Part shown: piece by piece, positions 15,866-24,692 of the stretch
Layout of the letters: each line of letters begins with the position of its first letter
Numbering within the stretch: position 1 is the stretch's first letter
Assembly (NCBI GenBank): GCA_023393115.1
Contig: JAEWMS010000043.1
Span: 1 to 36,409, forward strand
Reading direction: 5' to 3'
Length of the DNA: 36,409 bases
DNA from: Bacillota bacterium
Lineage (GTDB): Bacteria; Bacillota; Clostridia; Acetivibrionales; DSM-1351
Notes under the pieces: model-generated
What the model saw: the letters and a program-made list of their open reading frames with translations, nothing else
What the model was told of the DNA's origin: nothing
Databases searched by the model: none
Position numbers and translations under genes: made by a program

Positions 15866-17332
15866 ATGCTATTCAATTCACTGGAGTTTTTAATTTTTTT
15901 TCCCATAGTTACAATACTGTATTTTCTGTTGCCCCAAAAGCTCCGCTGGGTTATGCTGCTAACTGCAAGCTGCATTTTTTACATGTTTTTTGTTCCGGCG
16001 TACATATTGATTTTGGCTTTCACTATAATTATAGATTATATTGCCGGAATATATATTGAAAAGCTACAGGGCGAGAAGAAAAAACTATTCTTAATAATTA
16101 GTATTTTGTCCAATATTGGTATATTATTTGTTTTCAAGTACTTTAATTTTTTTAATGAGAATATTGCCTATATTGCAAAACTGCTGCACTGGAATTATCC
16201 AATAGAAAATTTATGGATTCTCCTACCTATAGGCTTGTCCTTTCATACCTTTCAGAGTCTTAGCTACGTAATTGAGGTATATAGAGGACATCAGAAGGCA
16301 GAGAGACATTTCGGAATATATGCCTTATACGTTATGTTTTATCCGCAACTGGTGGCAGGGCCTATTGAAAGACCCCAGAACATGCTTCATCAGTTTCATG
16401 AATATCATACGTTTGATTATAAGAGGGTAACATCAGGCTTAAAGCTGATGGCATGGGGATTTTTTAAGAAGGTAGTTATAGCAGATCGGCTTGCACTGCT
16501 TGTAAATCAGGTTTACAACAGCCCGGAGGATTACACCGGACTAACATTGATCATAGCAACAATATTCTTTTCATTTCAGATATTCTGTGATTTTTCGGGG
16601 TATTCCGATATAGCAATAGGTGCCGGTCAGGTTATGGGCTTTAAGCTTATGACTAATTTCAAACGGCCTTACCTATCAAAATCGGTTGCTGAATTCTGGA
16701 GACGATGGCATATATCTCTTTCCACGTGGTTTAAGGACTACGTATATATATCTTTGGGGGGAAATAGGGTATCGAAGCCGAAATGGATGTTTAACCTTCT
16801 TGTTACCTTCCTCATAAGCGGGTTATGGCATGGAGCCAGCTGGACTTTTGTCATATGGGGAGGCCTTAACGGGTTGTTCCAGGTTATCTCATATATTACC
16901 CGGAATATGCGGGACAGAGCAGTTGAAATCCTAAGGCTGAAAAAACTACCGATTATATATTCACAGCTGCAAGTACTGATAACCTTTATTATGATAAGCT
17001 TTACATGGATATTTTTCAGAGCAAACAGCATGACCGATGCTGTACATATTATAAGTCACATACCTGAAGGATTATTTAGTACTGCAATGGTGAAATCACA
17101 GCTGGCGCAGCTTGCTTCTGCCGGATTTGATAAGGTCTACTTTATTATAAGCTTCGCCCTCATCTTTTTCCTGGAAGCAGTACACCGACTGGAGGAGTCG
17201 GGGAAAAACTTGTGGGTTATTATTGAGACCAAACCGGCTGCAGTAAGATATCTTGCATACTATTTGCTGATTTTATCGATGTTGCTTCTTGGAGAATTTG
17301 GAAGCAATGAATTTATATATTTTCAATTTTAG
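15866..17332 (+). CDS. MBOAT family O-acyltransferase (AlgI/PatA-like)
   Basis: A 488-residue polytopic membrane protein with about ten spans. It shows the AlgI-type features LPIGLSFHTFQSLSYVIEVY, YPQLVAGPIERP, FCDFSGYSDIAIG, EFWRRWHISLSTWFKDYVYI and the catalytic-site GLWHGASWTF with H322. Such proteins transfer acetyl groups across the membrane to polysaccharides or other envelope glycans, together with a membrane-anchored SGNH-type protein; the next gene encodes a good candidate partner. No alginate or teichoic-acid D-alanine genes are nearby, so the acceptor is not known. Confidence 0.92.
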   Translation: MLFNSLEFLIFFPIVTILYFLLPQKLRWVMLLTASCIFYMFFVPAYILILAFTIIIDYIAGIYIEKLQGEKKKLFLIISILSNIGILFVFKYFNFFNENIAYIAKLLHWNYPIENLWILLPIGLSFHTFQSLSYVIEVYRGHQKAERHFGIYALYVMFYPQLVAGPIERPQNMLHQFHEYHTFDYKRVTSGLKLMAWGFFKKVVIADRLALLVNQVYNSPEDYTGLTLIIATIFFSFQIFCDFSGYSDIAIGAGQVMGFKLMTNFKRPYLSKSVAEFWRRWHISLSTWFKDYVYISLGGNRVSKPKWMFNLLVTFLISGLWHGASWTFVIWGGLNGLFQVISYITRNMRDRAVEILRLKKLPIIYSQLQVLITFIMISFTWIFFRANSMTDAVHIISHIPEGLFSTAMVKSQLAQLASAGFDKVYFIISFALIFFLEAVHRLEESGKNLWVIIETKPAAVRYLAYYLLILSMLLLGEFGSNEFIYFQF

Positions 17333-17397
17333 TCACTTTTAGATTATTAATTTGCGTGCTGAAACTCCAGAACATATACACGCAGATAGGAGGCTCT

Positions 17398-18423
17398 ATG
17401 AATGTTGTTAAACTTATCATTAAAATATTAATTATTTCTTTTCTGGCTCTGGCACCAACTACATATATAAACATTCATTATGATCCTTATGGAATCTATC
17501 GGACTGATTTTACACAACAGAAGATCGAACCCAATCAGCGATTCATTAAAATGAGGTATCTTTTAAATAATAAAGATAAGTATGACTCCTTCCTCTTTGG
17601 TTCATCCAGAGTGGGAAATATACCCAGCGAAACCATTCCCGGTGGAAAGTATTATAATATGACAATATCTCAGGGTATACCTTCGGAGCATTTATACAAT
17701 CTAAAGCTGCTCATCGATAAAGGTGTTAAAGTGAAGTCTGTTATGCTGGGGCTGGAGGACTTTTCGTATAAACTGGAGTCAAGATCAGAGAACGGTGAGT
17801 TTATCACTACTCCTTATTCTGCTTCACCAATAGAAAATTTAAAGTATTATATCAAATATACCTTTAAAATGCCGGACAGAAATATTCTAAAGCCATACAT
17901 CAATCCAACCAAGGAAGAATTTCCGGTATTTTACGACATATATAATACGGGCCGGCCTATACATACAGAAATAGATGAGTACATAAATACACACAAGGAA
18001 GAGCACATTAAGGATAAAAAGTTTAAGAACCCGTCTGTTCATAAAACCAAATATATGGAGGAAACTCTGAAGGATATTCAGGAATTTGTCGGTGTATGCA
18101 ATCAGAATTCGATTAAGTGTACAGTTTTTATTAACCCGACTTATAAGGCTACTTATTTGGCTAATAATCCATCTGAGTTTATTAAGTTTAAAAAGAAGCT
18201 GGTACAATTTACTGATTTCTACGACTTCAGCGGGATAAATTCCATAACCGTAGACCCGTTTAATTATTATGAAACCTCTCATTTCAGAGTGTTTATTGGT
18301 GAGAAGATGCTGGCTAAAATGTTTAATGACTATAATAATACCTCGGTTCCTGAAGACTTCGGTGTGTTTGTAACCAGAGAAAATATCGATCAGCATCTGA
18401 AATTTTTAAAGGAGCAGCTTTAG
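17398..18423 (+). CDS. Membrane-anchored SGNH/DltD-like protein, partner of the MBOAT acyltransferase
   Basis: 341 residues. One N-terminal membrane anchor (LIIKILIISFLALAPTTYI) is followed by an extracellular domain. The likely nucleophile motif is FLFGSSRVGN (Ser in GSSR), with the C-terminal catalytic pair in NYYETSHFRVFIGEKM (His of SHFR). The arrangement is that of DltD, AlgJ/AlgX and related proteins that complete O-acylation outside the membrane. ATG 17398 has AGGAGG 4 nt upstream; the longer frame to 17356 lacks a site. It lies 65 nt after the MBOAT gene. The family assignment rests on motif and context, not on overall similarity. Confidence 0.7.
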   Translation: MNVVKLIIKILIISFLALAPTTYINIHYDPYGIYRTDFTQQKIEPNQRFIKMRYLLNNKDKYDSFLFGSSRVGNIPSETIPGGKYYNMTISQGIPSEHLYNLKLLIDKGVKVKSVMLGLEDFSYKLESRSENGEFITTPYSASPIENLKYYIKYTFKMPDRNILKPYINPTKEEFPVFYDIYNTGRPIHTEIDEYINTHKEEHIKDKKFKNPSVHKTKYMEETLKDIQEFVGVCNQNSIKCTVFINPTYKATYLANNPSEFIKFKKKLVQFTDFYDFSGINSITVDPFNYYETSHFRVFIGEKMLAKMFNDYNNTSVPEDFGVFVTRENIDQHLKFLKEQL

Positions 18424-18454
18424 AAGCAAAAGCATAAATGACAAGGAGGTTAAT

Positions 18455-18856
18455 ATGAGAAACTTTTTAAAGGCACTGGGGCTGAGTATAATAAACTCGG
18501 CTATCATAGTTATCATGCTCATAATCATAGTCAGGCTTGACCTACCAATGGTGGGTATTTATATTGTTTACGGAATAACGGCTGTATTGTTTCCTTTACT
18601 GCTGCTATTGCTTTACAAGCGGTTTTTGGGAAGGGAAACCCTTGCTGTTGTCCCTGTAAGTCTGATACTCGCCGCACTTTATTCACTGGGTGTCTCTCTA
18701 TACAGTTATTACGGTGTGGGTAGTTTCTCAAGAATGTTTAAAGAATTAATGTACTTTATTTATTTCTTGCCTTCGGTGATATATTGCGGCATTTCCTGGA
18801 TTTTATTCGCCATAATCGTGAAAATTTCCAAAGAGCCCCGAAGAAGGGAGATATGA
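18455..18856 (+). CDS. Small four-span membrane protein, unknown function
   Basis: 133 residues with spans near 8-27, 34-54, 62-84 and 98-121 and a basic end (SKEPRRREI). AAGGAGG lies before the ATG. It lies 31 nt after the SGNH gene and is probably in the same transcript. I do not recognise a family. Confidence 0.65.
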   Translation: MRNFLKALGLSIINSAIIVIMLIIIVRLDLPMVGIYIVYGITAVLFPLLLLLLYKRFLGRETLAVVPVSLILAALYSLGVSLYSYYGVGSFSRMFKELMYFIYFLPSVIYCGISWILFAIIVKISKEPRRREI

Positions 18857-18923
18857 GGGTATACTTAATATGAGGAATTTTTAGTAAACTTTGCTGATTA
18901 CAAAGGAGTTGAGTTAAAATTCT

Positions 18924-19700
18924 ATGAGAACCGACAGTATAGGCTTTTTGGATTCGGGTTTTGGAGGAATAACAGTTCTAAGTGAGGCTCTCAGGCAGCT
19001 TCCGGATGAAAATTATATATATTATGCTGATAATGTACATGTGCCCTATGGTACAAAAACCAAGGAAGAGGTACATAATTATGTGTTTGAGGCAGTAGAT
19101 TTTCTGGTAGGCAAGGGTATAAAGTCTTTGGTAGTAGCTTGTAATACTGCCACAAGCATAGCTGTAAGGGATTTGAGGAACAAATATTCCTTTCCTATTA
19201 TAGGCATGGAACCGGCTGTAAAACCTGCTGTCGAGAACGGAAATGGAAAAAGAGTTCTGGTATTGGCTACACAGCTGACACTAAAAGAGGAGAAATTTCA
19301 TAATCTGGTACAGCGGGTGGATCACGAGCATGTGGTTGACTATCTTGCTTTTCCTGAGCTTGTAGAGCTTGCAGAGAAAATGATATTTGACAAGGAACGG
19401 GTTATCCCGGTTATTAAGAATAAGCTTGCAGGATATGACTTTAACAATTACAAGACCTTTGTACTGGGCTGTACACATTTCCCTATTTACAAAAATATTT
19501 TAAAACTCGTTCTGCCTGACCATATTGATGTAATAGATGGAAGCACAGGAACAGTACGTTATCTTAAACGCCTTATGGAGGAAAGGGATATACTGAATAC
19601 CTCTGGCAGGCCCGGACAAATAGAGTTTTATGATTCTGGTGTAAAAATAGAAAATGAAGAAAGATTAAATATTTTTAAGTGGCTCTTAGCTGAGTGTTGA
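18924..19700 (+). CDS. murI: Glutamate racemase
   Basis: A 258-residue cytoplasmic enzyme that makes D-glutamate for peptidoglycan without a cofactor. The two catalytic cysteines are C73 (VACNTAT) and C183 (LGCTHFP, with H185). The substrate-binding IGFLDSGFGG (D10) and YYADNVHVPYG are present. The only in-frame ATG is 18924. The nearest GGAG lies 15 nt upstream, a long spacing, so initiation may be weak. It sits at the end of the envelope gene group. Confidence 0.95.
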   Translation: MRTDSIGFLDSGFGGITVLSEALRQLPDENYIYYADNVHVPYGTKTKEEVHNYVFEAVDFLVGKGIKSLVVACNTATSIAVRDLRNKYSFPIIGMEPAVKPAVENGNGKRVLVLATQLTLKEEKFHNLVQRVDHEHVVDYLAFPELVELAEKMIFDKERVIPVIKNKLAGYDFNNYKTFVLGCTHFPIYKNILKLVLPDHIDVIDGSTGTVRYLKRLMEERDILNTSGRPGQIEFYDSGVKIENEERLNIFKWLLAEC

Positions 19701-19776
19701 TTTAATATTAGTAACAAACTCCTGACCGTTAACATAAAATGTAATAAGCGATAATAGTAAGCATTATCTTAAGGCT

Positions 19777-19814
19777 AACATAAATGGTTTTGAGATATTA
19801 GTCGCATTTATGTT
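19777..19814 (+). other. Leader hairpin before a conserved clostridial gene
   Basis: AACATAAATG (19777-19786) and CATTTATGTT (19805-19814) form a perfect 10-bp stem with an 18-nt loop ending just before the ribosome site AAGGAGAGG. It may set mRNA stability or access of ribosomes. Confidence 0.5.
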
Positions 19815-19832
19815 GTGGAAGGAGAGGAAAAT

Positions 19833-20222
19833 ATGTCTGAAGATTTTAACAACAATTTTGGCGGTAATTCGGGCGGTCTATCTATACACGGAAATATTGT
19901 TAACGCCTTGTCAAGAAGAATTGGCGAAACCGTTACCATATTTACAAAAAGCGGTGGTATGTCAGGATGTGGATTCACAGGAGTTTTGCTGGCAGTTAAT
20001 GATTGCTTTGTAAAACTTATAAGCCAGATTGGACCTGCACCGGGCTGCGCATTAGGTAATTCCTGCAGCGGAACACCTTATGCCAACGGTATCGGTTGTT
20101 TGGGCAATATGGGAGACAACATGAATAACGGGTACCAAAATGGGTATCCCATAAGAAGTGTTGGTTCTGTGACAGATATACCTATTGACAGTATAGCAGC
20201 CTTTGTTCATAATGCAGTATAA
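19833..20222 (+). CDS. Conserved clostridial protein with a small beta-barrel-like core, unknown function
   Basis: 129 residues. A Gly/Asn-rich N-terminus is followed by a core NIVNALSRRIGETVTIFTKS, SGCGFTGVLLAVNDCFVKLI, a Cys/Gly/Asn-rich insert (GCALGNSCSG...GNMGDNMNNGYQ) and a closing strand VTDIPIDSIAAFVHNAV. The alternating strands recall LSm-type or spore-coat-type barrels in other clostridial proteins of this shape, but no function is established from sequence. Its start is ATG 19833 behind AAGGAGAGG. It is monocistronic, between a leader hairpin and a very strong terminator. Confidence 0.75.
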   Translation: MSEDFNNNFGGNSGGLSIHGNIVNALSRRIGETVTIFTKSGGMSGCGFTGVLLAVNDCFVKLISQIGPAPGCALGNSCSGTPYANGIGCLGNMGDNMNNGYQNGYPIRSVGSVTDIPIDSIAAFVHNAV

Positions 20223-20256
20223 ATCAAGTTTTATGATTTAGCTCAACATCCGATTA

Positions 20257-20303
20257 CCCCCGGGGAGTCTGCCCCTTGGAAGCAGGCTCCCCGGGGGTTT
20301 TTT
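20257..20303 (+). terminator. Very strong intrinsic terminator
   Basis: CCCCCGGGGAGTCTGC pairs with GCAGGCTCCCCGGGGG (one G-U), followed by six T residues. The GC content is far above its surroundings. Confidence 0.95.
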
Positions 20304-20447
20304 GCTTTAGGTATGTAGCATCAACTCAATTATATTTTTCGTTTTAAAAGGAATAATTATAATAAGCGTAGAATTACTTAAAAATGAAATAAATAATACT
20401 ACTAATACGCAATTGATTGACAAAATGAATTACCGGGAGTTGATGCA

Positions 20448-21728
20448 ATGAATAAAAAAGAAATAATAGCGTTATTGCTTGCCGGAGGACAGGGAAGCAG
20501 ACTCGGAGTCCTCACAAAGAATGTAGCAAAACCCGCAGTATTATACGGGGGAAAGTACAGAATAATTGATTTCTCACTCAGTAATTGTACAAATTCAGGT
20601 ATTGACACTGTTGGTGTTCTTACCCAGTATCAGCCTCTCAAGTTGAATTCCCATATTGGTATCGGAAAACCCTGGGATATGGATAGGATCGACGGAGGAG
20701 TCACAATATTATCACCATATTTAAAGGCTGAAATAGGTGAATGGTTTAAAGGTACTGCCAACGCAGTATATCAGAATATTCACTACATAGATAAATATTC
20801 TCCCCAATGTGTAGTAATTCTGTCAGGTGATCATATCTATAAAATGAATTATTCTAAGATGCTGGACTTTCATAGGGAAAACAATGCTGATGCGACTATA
20901 TCCGTTATTAATGTTCCGTATGAGGAGGCTAGTCGCTACGGAATTATGAACTGCCATGAAAACGGCAAAATATACGAGTTCGAAGAAAAGCCCAAGAACC
21001 CTAAAAGTACTCTTGCATCAATGGGTGTTTATATTTTCAATTGGAGTACCCTTAGAGAATATCTTATTAAGGATAATGAAACCCCTGGTTCTGATAATGA
21101 TTTCGGTAAAAATATTATTCCGGCTATGCTCAATGATGGTAAAAGCATGTGGGCTTACCAGTTCTCGGGTTATTGGAGGGATGTAGGTACCATACAAGCC
21201 TTCTGGGAGTCAAATATGGATCTTGTAAGCAGAGTTCCCGAGTTTAACCTTTATGACCCCGAATGGAGGATATATACCCCAAACCCTGTCAAGTCTGCAC
21301 ATTACATCGGCCCTAACGCTTGTGTAAAGAAATCCATGGTAGCAGAAGGCTGCGAAGTGCAGGGAGCCGTTATTAATTCTGTTCTGTTCCCGGGAGCAGT
21401 GGTGGAAGAGGGAGCATTTGTAGAGGACTCAATAATAATGTCAAATTCAGTTGTAAAGAAAAATACCTCAGTTAAGAGGTGCATCATCAGCGAGTGGGTA
21501 ACTGTCGGTGAGAATTGCAAGCTTGGTGAGGGTGAAGATATACAGAACGAATATAAACCTGGAATATACAATTCCGGCATAACTGTAATTGGTGAAGAGG
21601 CTAATATTCCGGCCGGTGCGGTTATAGGTAAGAATGTTATGATAGATATCGGTGCTAGTGAAGAGGACTTTACAACACTAACTGTTGAGTCCGGCAAAAG
21701 TGTATTCAAAGGTGGTGTTCGAGAATGA
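20448..21728 (+). CDS. glgC: Glucose-1-phosphate adenylyltransferase, catalytic subunit
   Basis: 426 residues; makes ADP-glucose from ATP and glucose-1-phosphate for glycogen synthesis. The nucleotide-binding start LLAGGQGSRLGVLT, the Arg/Lys set KPAVLYGGKYRIIDF, the catalytic Asp in ILSGDHIYKMNY, EFEEKPKNPKS and YWRDVGTIQAFWE are all intact. They are followed by a left-handed beta-helix C-terminal domain (about 290-400). ATG 20448 follows GGGAG by 8 nt. It overlaps glgD by 4 nt (ATGA), so translation is coupled, as in other Firmicute GlgC/GlgD pairs. Confidence 0.96.
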   Translation: MNKKEIIALLLAGGQGSRLGVLTKNVAKPAVLYGGKYRIIDFSLSNCTNSGIDTVGVLTQYQPLKLNSHIGIGKPWDMDRIDGGVTILSPYLKAEIGEWFKGTANAVYQNIHYIDKYSPQCVVILSGDHIYKMNYSKMLDFHRENNADATISVINVPYEEASRYGIMNCHENGKIYEFEEKPKNPKSTLASMGVYIFNWSTLREYLIKDNETPGSDNDFGKNIIPAMLNDGKSMWAYQFSGYWRDVGTIQAFWESNMDLVSRVPEFNLYDPEWRIYTPNPVKSAHYIGPNACVKKSMVAEGCEVQGAVINSVLFPGAVVEEGAFVEDSIIMSNSVVKKNTSVKRCIISEWVTVGENCKLGEGEDIQNEYKPGIYNSGITVIGEEANIPAGAVIGKNVMIDIGASEEDFTTLTVESGKSVFKGGVRE

Positions 21729-22843
21729 AAAATGTAATGGGTATAATTTTGTCAGGAGGTAAAAGCACCAAACTGAAGGAGCTCTCCACAATGAGATCAA
21801 CACCTGCTGTACCTGTGGGCGGAAAATACAGAGCAGTAGACTTTGTTCTTTCCAACATGGTAAATTCGGGGATAACAAATGTGGGTGTTATAACGCAATA
21901 CAGCTTCAGGTCACTTATGGATCATCTCGGCTCAGGAAAGGAATGGGACCTGGACAGAAAAACCGACGGCCTCTTTGTCTTTCCTCCGTTTTTATCAGAT
22001 GAGAGCTCGGGTTGGTACAGAGGTACTGCAGATGCCATGTACAATAACCTAACCTTCCTAAAAAGAAGTAACGAGGAGTATGTTGTCATTTCTCAGGGAA
22101 ACTGTGTATATACAACAACCTTTGACAATATGCTGGAGGCTCATAAGGAGACCGATGCTGATATAACCATTATGTATCGTGAAATGAATGACGTACCGAT
22201 GGATGAGCTTACAAACATGGGGATACTCCAGGTTGACAGCACTCAGAGAGTCGTAGATTTTCAGGAAAAGCCCATGAATCCAAATACTCTTTTAGGTTCA
22301 CTGGGTACTTACATGATTAAAAGGGAATTGCTTATATCTCTGCTGGAAGAGAGTGTTGCCCATGGCTATTACGACTTTGTAATGGACATTATTATTAAAA
22401 TGCTTAGCAAGCTGAAAATATACGGTTATAAGTATAACGGCTACTGGAGAAGCATTTCCTCTGTACAGATGTATTACAAGTGCAATATGGAATTGTTGAA
22501 TCCGGCTATAAACAAGGAACTACTGGGCTCGGCCAAGGTGTTTACAAAGGTTAAGGATGAAGCACCTGCTAAATATAATGAAGAGGCGGAGGTAAAGAAC
22601 TCTATTATCGCTGACGGCTGCATTATTGAGGGAACGGTTGAAAACAGTGTTCTTTTCAGGGGTGTAACAGTAAAGAAAGGTGCTGTTGTAAAGGACAGTA
22701 TTATTATGCAGGGCAGTGTGGTTGAGGAAAATTCGACTCTGAACTATGCTATTCTTGACAAGAGTGTAACCCTGTCTAAAAACAGATGCCTAAAGGGTGA
22801 GGAGACCTGGCCCATCATTATTGGAAAGAATGTAATCGTATAA
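21725..22843 (+). CDS. glgD: GlgD, non-catalytic regulatory subunit of ADP-glucose pyrophosphorylase
   Basis: 372 residues, homologous to GlgC along its length but with a degenerate active site. The GGQGSRL loop is SGGKSTKLKEL here, and the catalytic GDHIY region reads QGNCVYTTTFD, replacing the key Asp by Asn. KPAV is changed to TPAVPVGGKYRAVDF. The C-terminal beta-helix repeats are retained. In Firmicutes GlgD forms a mixed enzyme with GlgC and raises its activity. The start overlaps the glgC stop and a terminator follows. Confidence 0.95.
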   Translation: MKNVMGIILSGGKSTKLKELSTMRSTPAVPVGGKYRAVDFVLSNMVNSGITNVGVITQYSFRSLMDHLGSGKEWDLDRKTDGLFVFPPFLSDESSGWYRGTADAMYNNLTFLKRSNEEYVVISQGNCVYTTTFDNMLEAHKETDADITIMYREMNDVPMDELTNMGILQVDSTQRVVDFQEKPMNPNTLLGSLGTYMIKRELLISLLEESVAHGYYDFVMDIIIKMLSKLKIYGYKYNGYWRSISSVQMYYKCNMELLNPAINKELLGSAKVFTKVKDEAPAKYNEEAEVKNSIIADGCIIEGTVENSVLFRGVTVKKGAVVKDSIIMQGSVVEENSTLNYAILDKSVTLSKNRCLKGEETWPIIIGKNVIV

Positions 22844-22864
22844 AATAGTGAATAGTGAAAAGTT

Positions 22865-22942
22865 AAGGTGGGTTTCCTGATATTGCATTTTTCTCTTGAC
22901 GCTTTTGTCGAGGATGTTAATATCAGGAAACCTTGTTTTTTT
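22865..22942 (+). terminator. Intrinsic terminator after glgD with a large, structured loop
   Basis: GGTTTCCTGATATT (22871-22884) and AATATCAGGAAACC (22919-22932) form a perfect 14-bp stem, extended by AAGG/CCTT with a bulge, then TTGTTTTTTT. The 34-nt loop holds a second small hairpin (CTTGAC/GTCGAG). Confidence 0.85.
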
Positions 22943-23060
22943 CTATACTATGTAAAGTGGGCTTGATGATTGGACCAGCAGTAGAGAAACATTGAAGAAG
23001 TAGTGTTATAGAATATGAAGTGCTGATAAGTTGGAGGTTAACTTAAAGAGGAGAAACAAC

Positions 23061-23819
23061 ATGGATCATTTGTTGCAAATAATGGATTTAAATTGGACAC
23101 AATGGATTACTGTATTCGTAGTTGCATTAATAATCGGCTTTTCAAAAACAGGAATCGGCGGGCTTGCGATGTTGGCAGTACCTGTTATTGCAGCTATATT
23201 TGGTGGTAAAGATTCCACAGGTATTATGTTACCTATGCTGTTAGCAGGCGATTTGCTTGCCATTTGGTATTATCGTAAAAGTGTGGAATGGAAGAAGGTA
23301 TTTCTGCCCTTACCCTGGGCGATAATAGGAATAATCCTCGGAGTTTTTGTTGGGAATTATATCAGTGACGGGACCTTTCTAACACTGATTGGTATCATCA
23401 TTTTAATCTGTCTGGGAATTTTAGTTTATACTGAGATGAAAGGTAAGAACTTTAATGTGCCAGGCAAAGCCTGGTTTTACGTTCTTGTAGGAGTATTAAG
23501 CGGCTTTGCATCAATGATTGGGAATGCAGCAGGTCCCATATTCACGATATATCTACTTGCATTAGGCTTTGAGAAAAATAACTTTATGGGTACAAATGCT
23601 TGGTTTTTTTTCATAATCAATCTTATAAAGCTGCCCCTACAGATTTTCGTCTGGCATAATATTGGCATAAGGGCAATAACTATTACTGCGGTAATACTGC
23701 CACTGATTATTTTAGGTGCTATTCTGGGTTATTACATATTAAGAAAGATCAACGAAAAGATTTTTCGGTATATAGTTATTATAATGACAGCTATAGCCGC
23801 TTTTAAAATTTTGGTTTAA
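23061..23819 (+). CDS. TSUP (TauE/SafE) family membrane permease
   Basis: 252 residues with about eight spans. The family repeat is visible twice: VVALIIGFSKTGIGGLAMLA near the N-terminus and LVGVLSGFASMIGNAAGPIF in the middle. Both carry the Gly-rich first-helix signature of sulfite/sulfoacetate-type exporters. Substrate unknown; family members carry organosulfur or small carboxylate anions. ATG 23061 follows GAGGAG by 7 nt; an open frame back to 23031 is non-conserved. Single gene between two hairpins. Confidence 0.88.
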   Translation: MDHLLQIMDLNWTQWITVFVVALIIGFSKTGIGGLAMLAVPVIAAIFGGKDSTGIMLPMLLAGDLLAIWYYRKSVEWKKVFLPLPWAIIGIILGVFVGNYISDGTFLTLIGIIILICLGILVYTEMKGKNFNVPGKAWFYVLVGVLSGFASMIGNAAGPIFTIYLLALGFEKNNFMGTNAWFFFIINLIKLPLQIFVWHNIGIRAITITAVILPLIILGAILGYYILRKINEKIFRYIVIIMTAIAAFKILV

Positions 23820-23848
23820 GTACTATTGTTCTTGTGGCATAAATAAAA

Positions 23849-23877
23849 GGCTGACCCAGTTGTATCATGGGCAGTCT
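23849..23877. terminator. Hairpin between convergent TSUP and HicB genes, probably bidirectional
   Basis: GGCTG(A)CCCA pairs with TGGGCAGTC, leaving a bulged A. The minus-strand side continues CCTTTTATTT (end of the hicAB transcript) and the plus-strand side TCTCTTATTT. Confidence 0.6.
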
Positions 23878-23909
23878 CTTATTTATCAGTCTTATAGTGT
23901 TAAGTTATT

Positions 23910-24254
23910 TCACTGTGACAACTTGTATATTGCGTACTGATTTAAAGAGACTCCTTCTCGGAGAGCTTCTGTTGCAAGGTGCTGGTGAAGTGACTTTGGT
24001 ATTCTTACAACAAATTTGCCACTGTATTTTTCACTTTCTATTGGCAGAGGGACGGGTTGTGAATTTTCAAGCTTGGTTTCAATCCAGCCTTCCATGGCTT
24101 CTAAAAGATTTTCATAAGCCTCTTGGAAGTTGTCACCAGTTGATTGGCAACCATCAAATTCAAGTACACTTGCATAGAAGTACTTGCCGCTTTCATCATC
24201 TATTGGTTTTATAATGTAGTTATAGGGCATTTTTAAATAGTCTTTTACTTCCAT
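23910..24254 (-). CDS. hicB: HicB family antitoxin
   Basis: 114 residues. The N-terminal HicB fold (YNYIIKPIDDESGKYFYASV, FDGCQSTGDNFQEAYENLLE) neutralises HicA. The C-terminal ribbon-helix-helix part (GKFVVRIPKSLHQHLATEAL, VSLNQYAIYKLSQ) should bind the operator. GGAGG is 5 nt before ATG 24254, and the gene begins 9 nt after the hicA stop, in the normal toxin-antitoxin order of this family. Confidence 0.93.
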   Translation of the reverse strand: MEVKDYLKMPYNYIIKPIDDESGKYFYASVLEFDGCQSTGDNFQEAYENLLEAMEGWIETKLENSQPVPLPIESEKYSGKFVVRIPKSLHQHLATEALREGVSLNQYAIYKLSQ

Positions 24255-24263
24255 ACGAACCTC

Positions 24264-24491
24264 CTACTTTTTTATACGATTAAGGATATCTTTAATATAT
24301 GCTGCTTTCATTGGACTCTCATACTTTAATGTTATTACATCACCTTTTTTATTTATATAATGGCGATGGGAGCCTTTCTGCCTATCAAAACGATAATTAA
24401 AAGCAAATAAAACTTTCTCAGCCTCTTCGAGGCGTATTCCATTTGGTTGAGTTTTCATTTTCGCTATTAGTTTTCCACACTTGGCAAAAAT
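24264..24491 (-). CDS. hicA: HicA family mRNA interferase toxin
   Basis: A small double-stranded-RNA-binding-fold toxin. RQKGSHRHYINKKGDVITLK contains the active-site His of the GSHRHY motif and PMKAAYIKDILNRIKK closes the fold. The first ATG is at 24458 (64 residues), but the in-frame sequence upstream, FAKCGKLIAKM, matches the N-terminal helix of HicA relatives. GAGGTG lies just ahead of an ATT codon at 24491, with no ATG/GTG/TTG available in frame. I therefore extend the gene to that ATT; this rare start is inference. The HicA call itself is firm. Confidence 0.8.
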   Translation of the reverse strand: MFAKCGKLIAKMKTQPNGIRLEEAEKVLFAFNYRFDRQKGSHRHYINKKGDVITLKYESPMKAAYIKDILNRIKK

Positions 24492-24509
24492 ATCACCTCA
24501 CAATATATT

Positions 24510-24537
24510 ATAATAGTATCACATATGATACTATTAT
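24510..24537 (-). promoter_or_regulatory. 12-bp inverted-repeat operator at the hicAB promoter
   Basis: ATAATAGTATCA (24510-24521) and TGATACTATTAT (24526-24537) are perfect arms around CATA. On the minus strand a TATAAT -10 box overlaps the distal arm, immediately before the hicA ribosome site. This is the layout expected for HicB autorepression. Confidence 0.7.
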
Positions 24538-24692
24538 TCAATCAATTACCGGGATTTAGTTATATAATAGTTATAAAAAAGTAAATTAATATATCTTACG
24601 AAGCAACTTACAACTCACTCCTCACATTATTCCAATCAAGCAAGCGCAAGCTTGGTTTCCGAAACCATTCACTATTCATCCTTCACTCTTTT
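24538..24692. other. Intergenic stretch between hicAB and the glycosyltransferase
   Basis: AT-rich sequence with a weak CAAGC/GCTTG hairpin near 24640 that might end the glycosyltransferase transcript. No gene seen. Confidence 0.4.

Noticed and set aside
23867..24214. Plus-strand open frame of 115 codons
   Set aside because: It is antisense to hicB, has no family features and no ribosome site.
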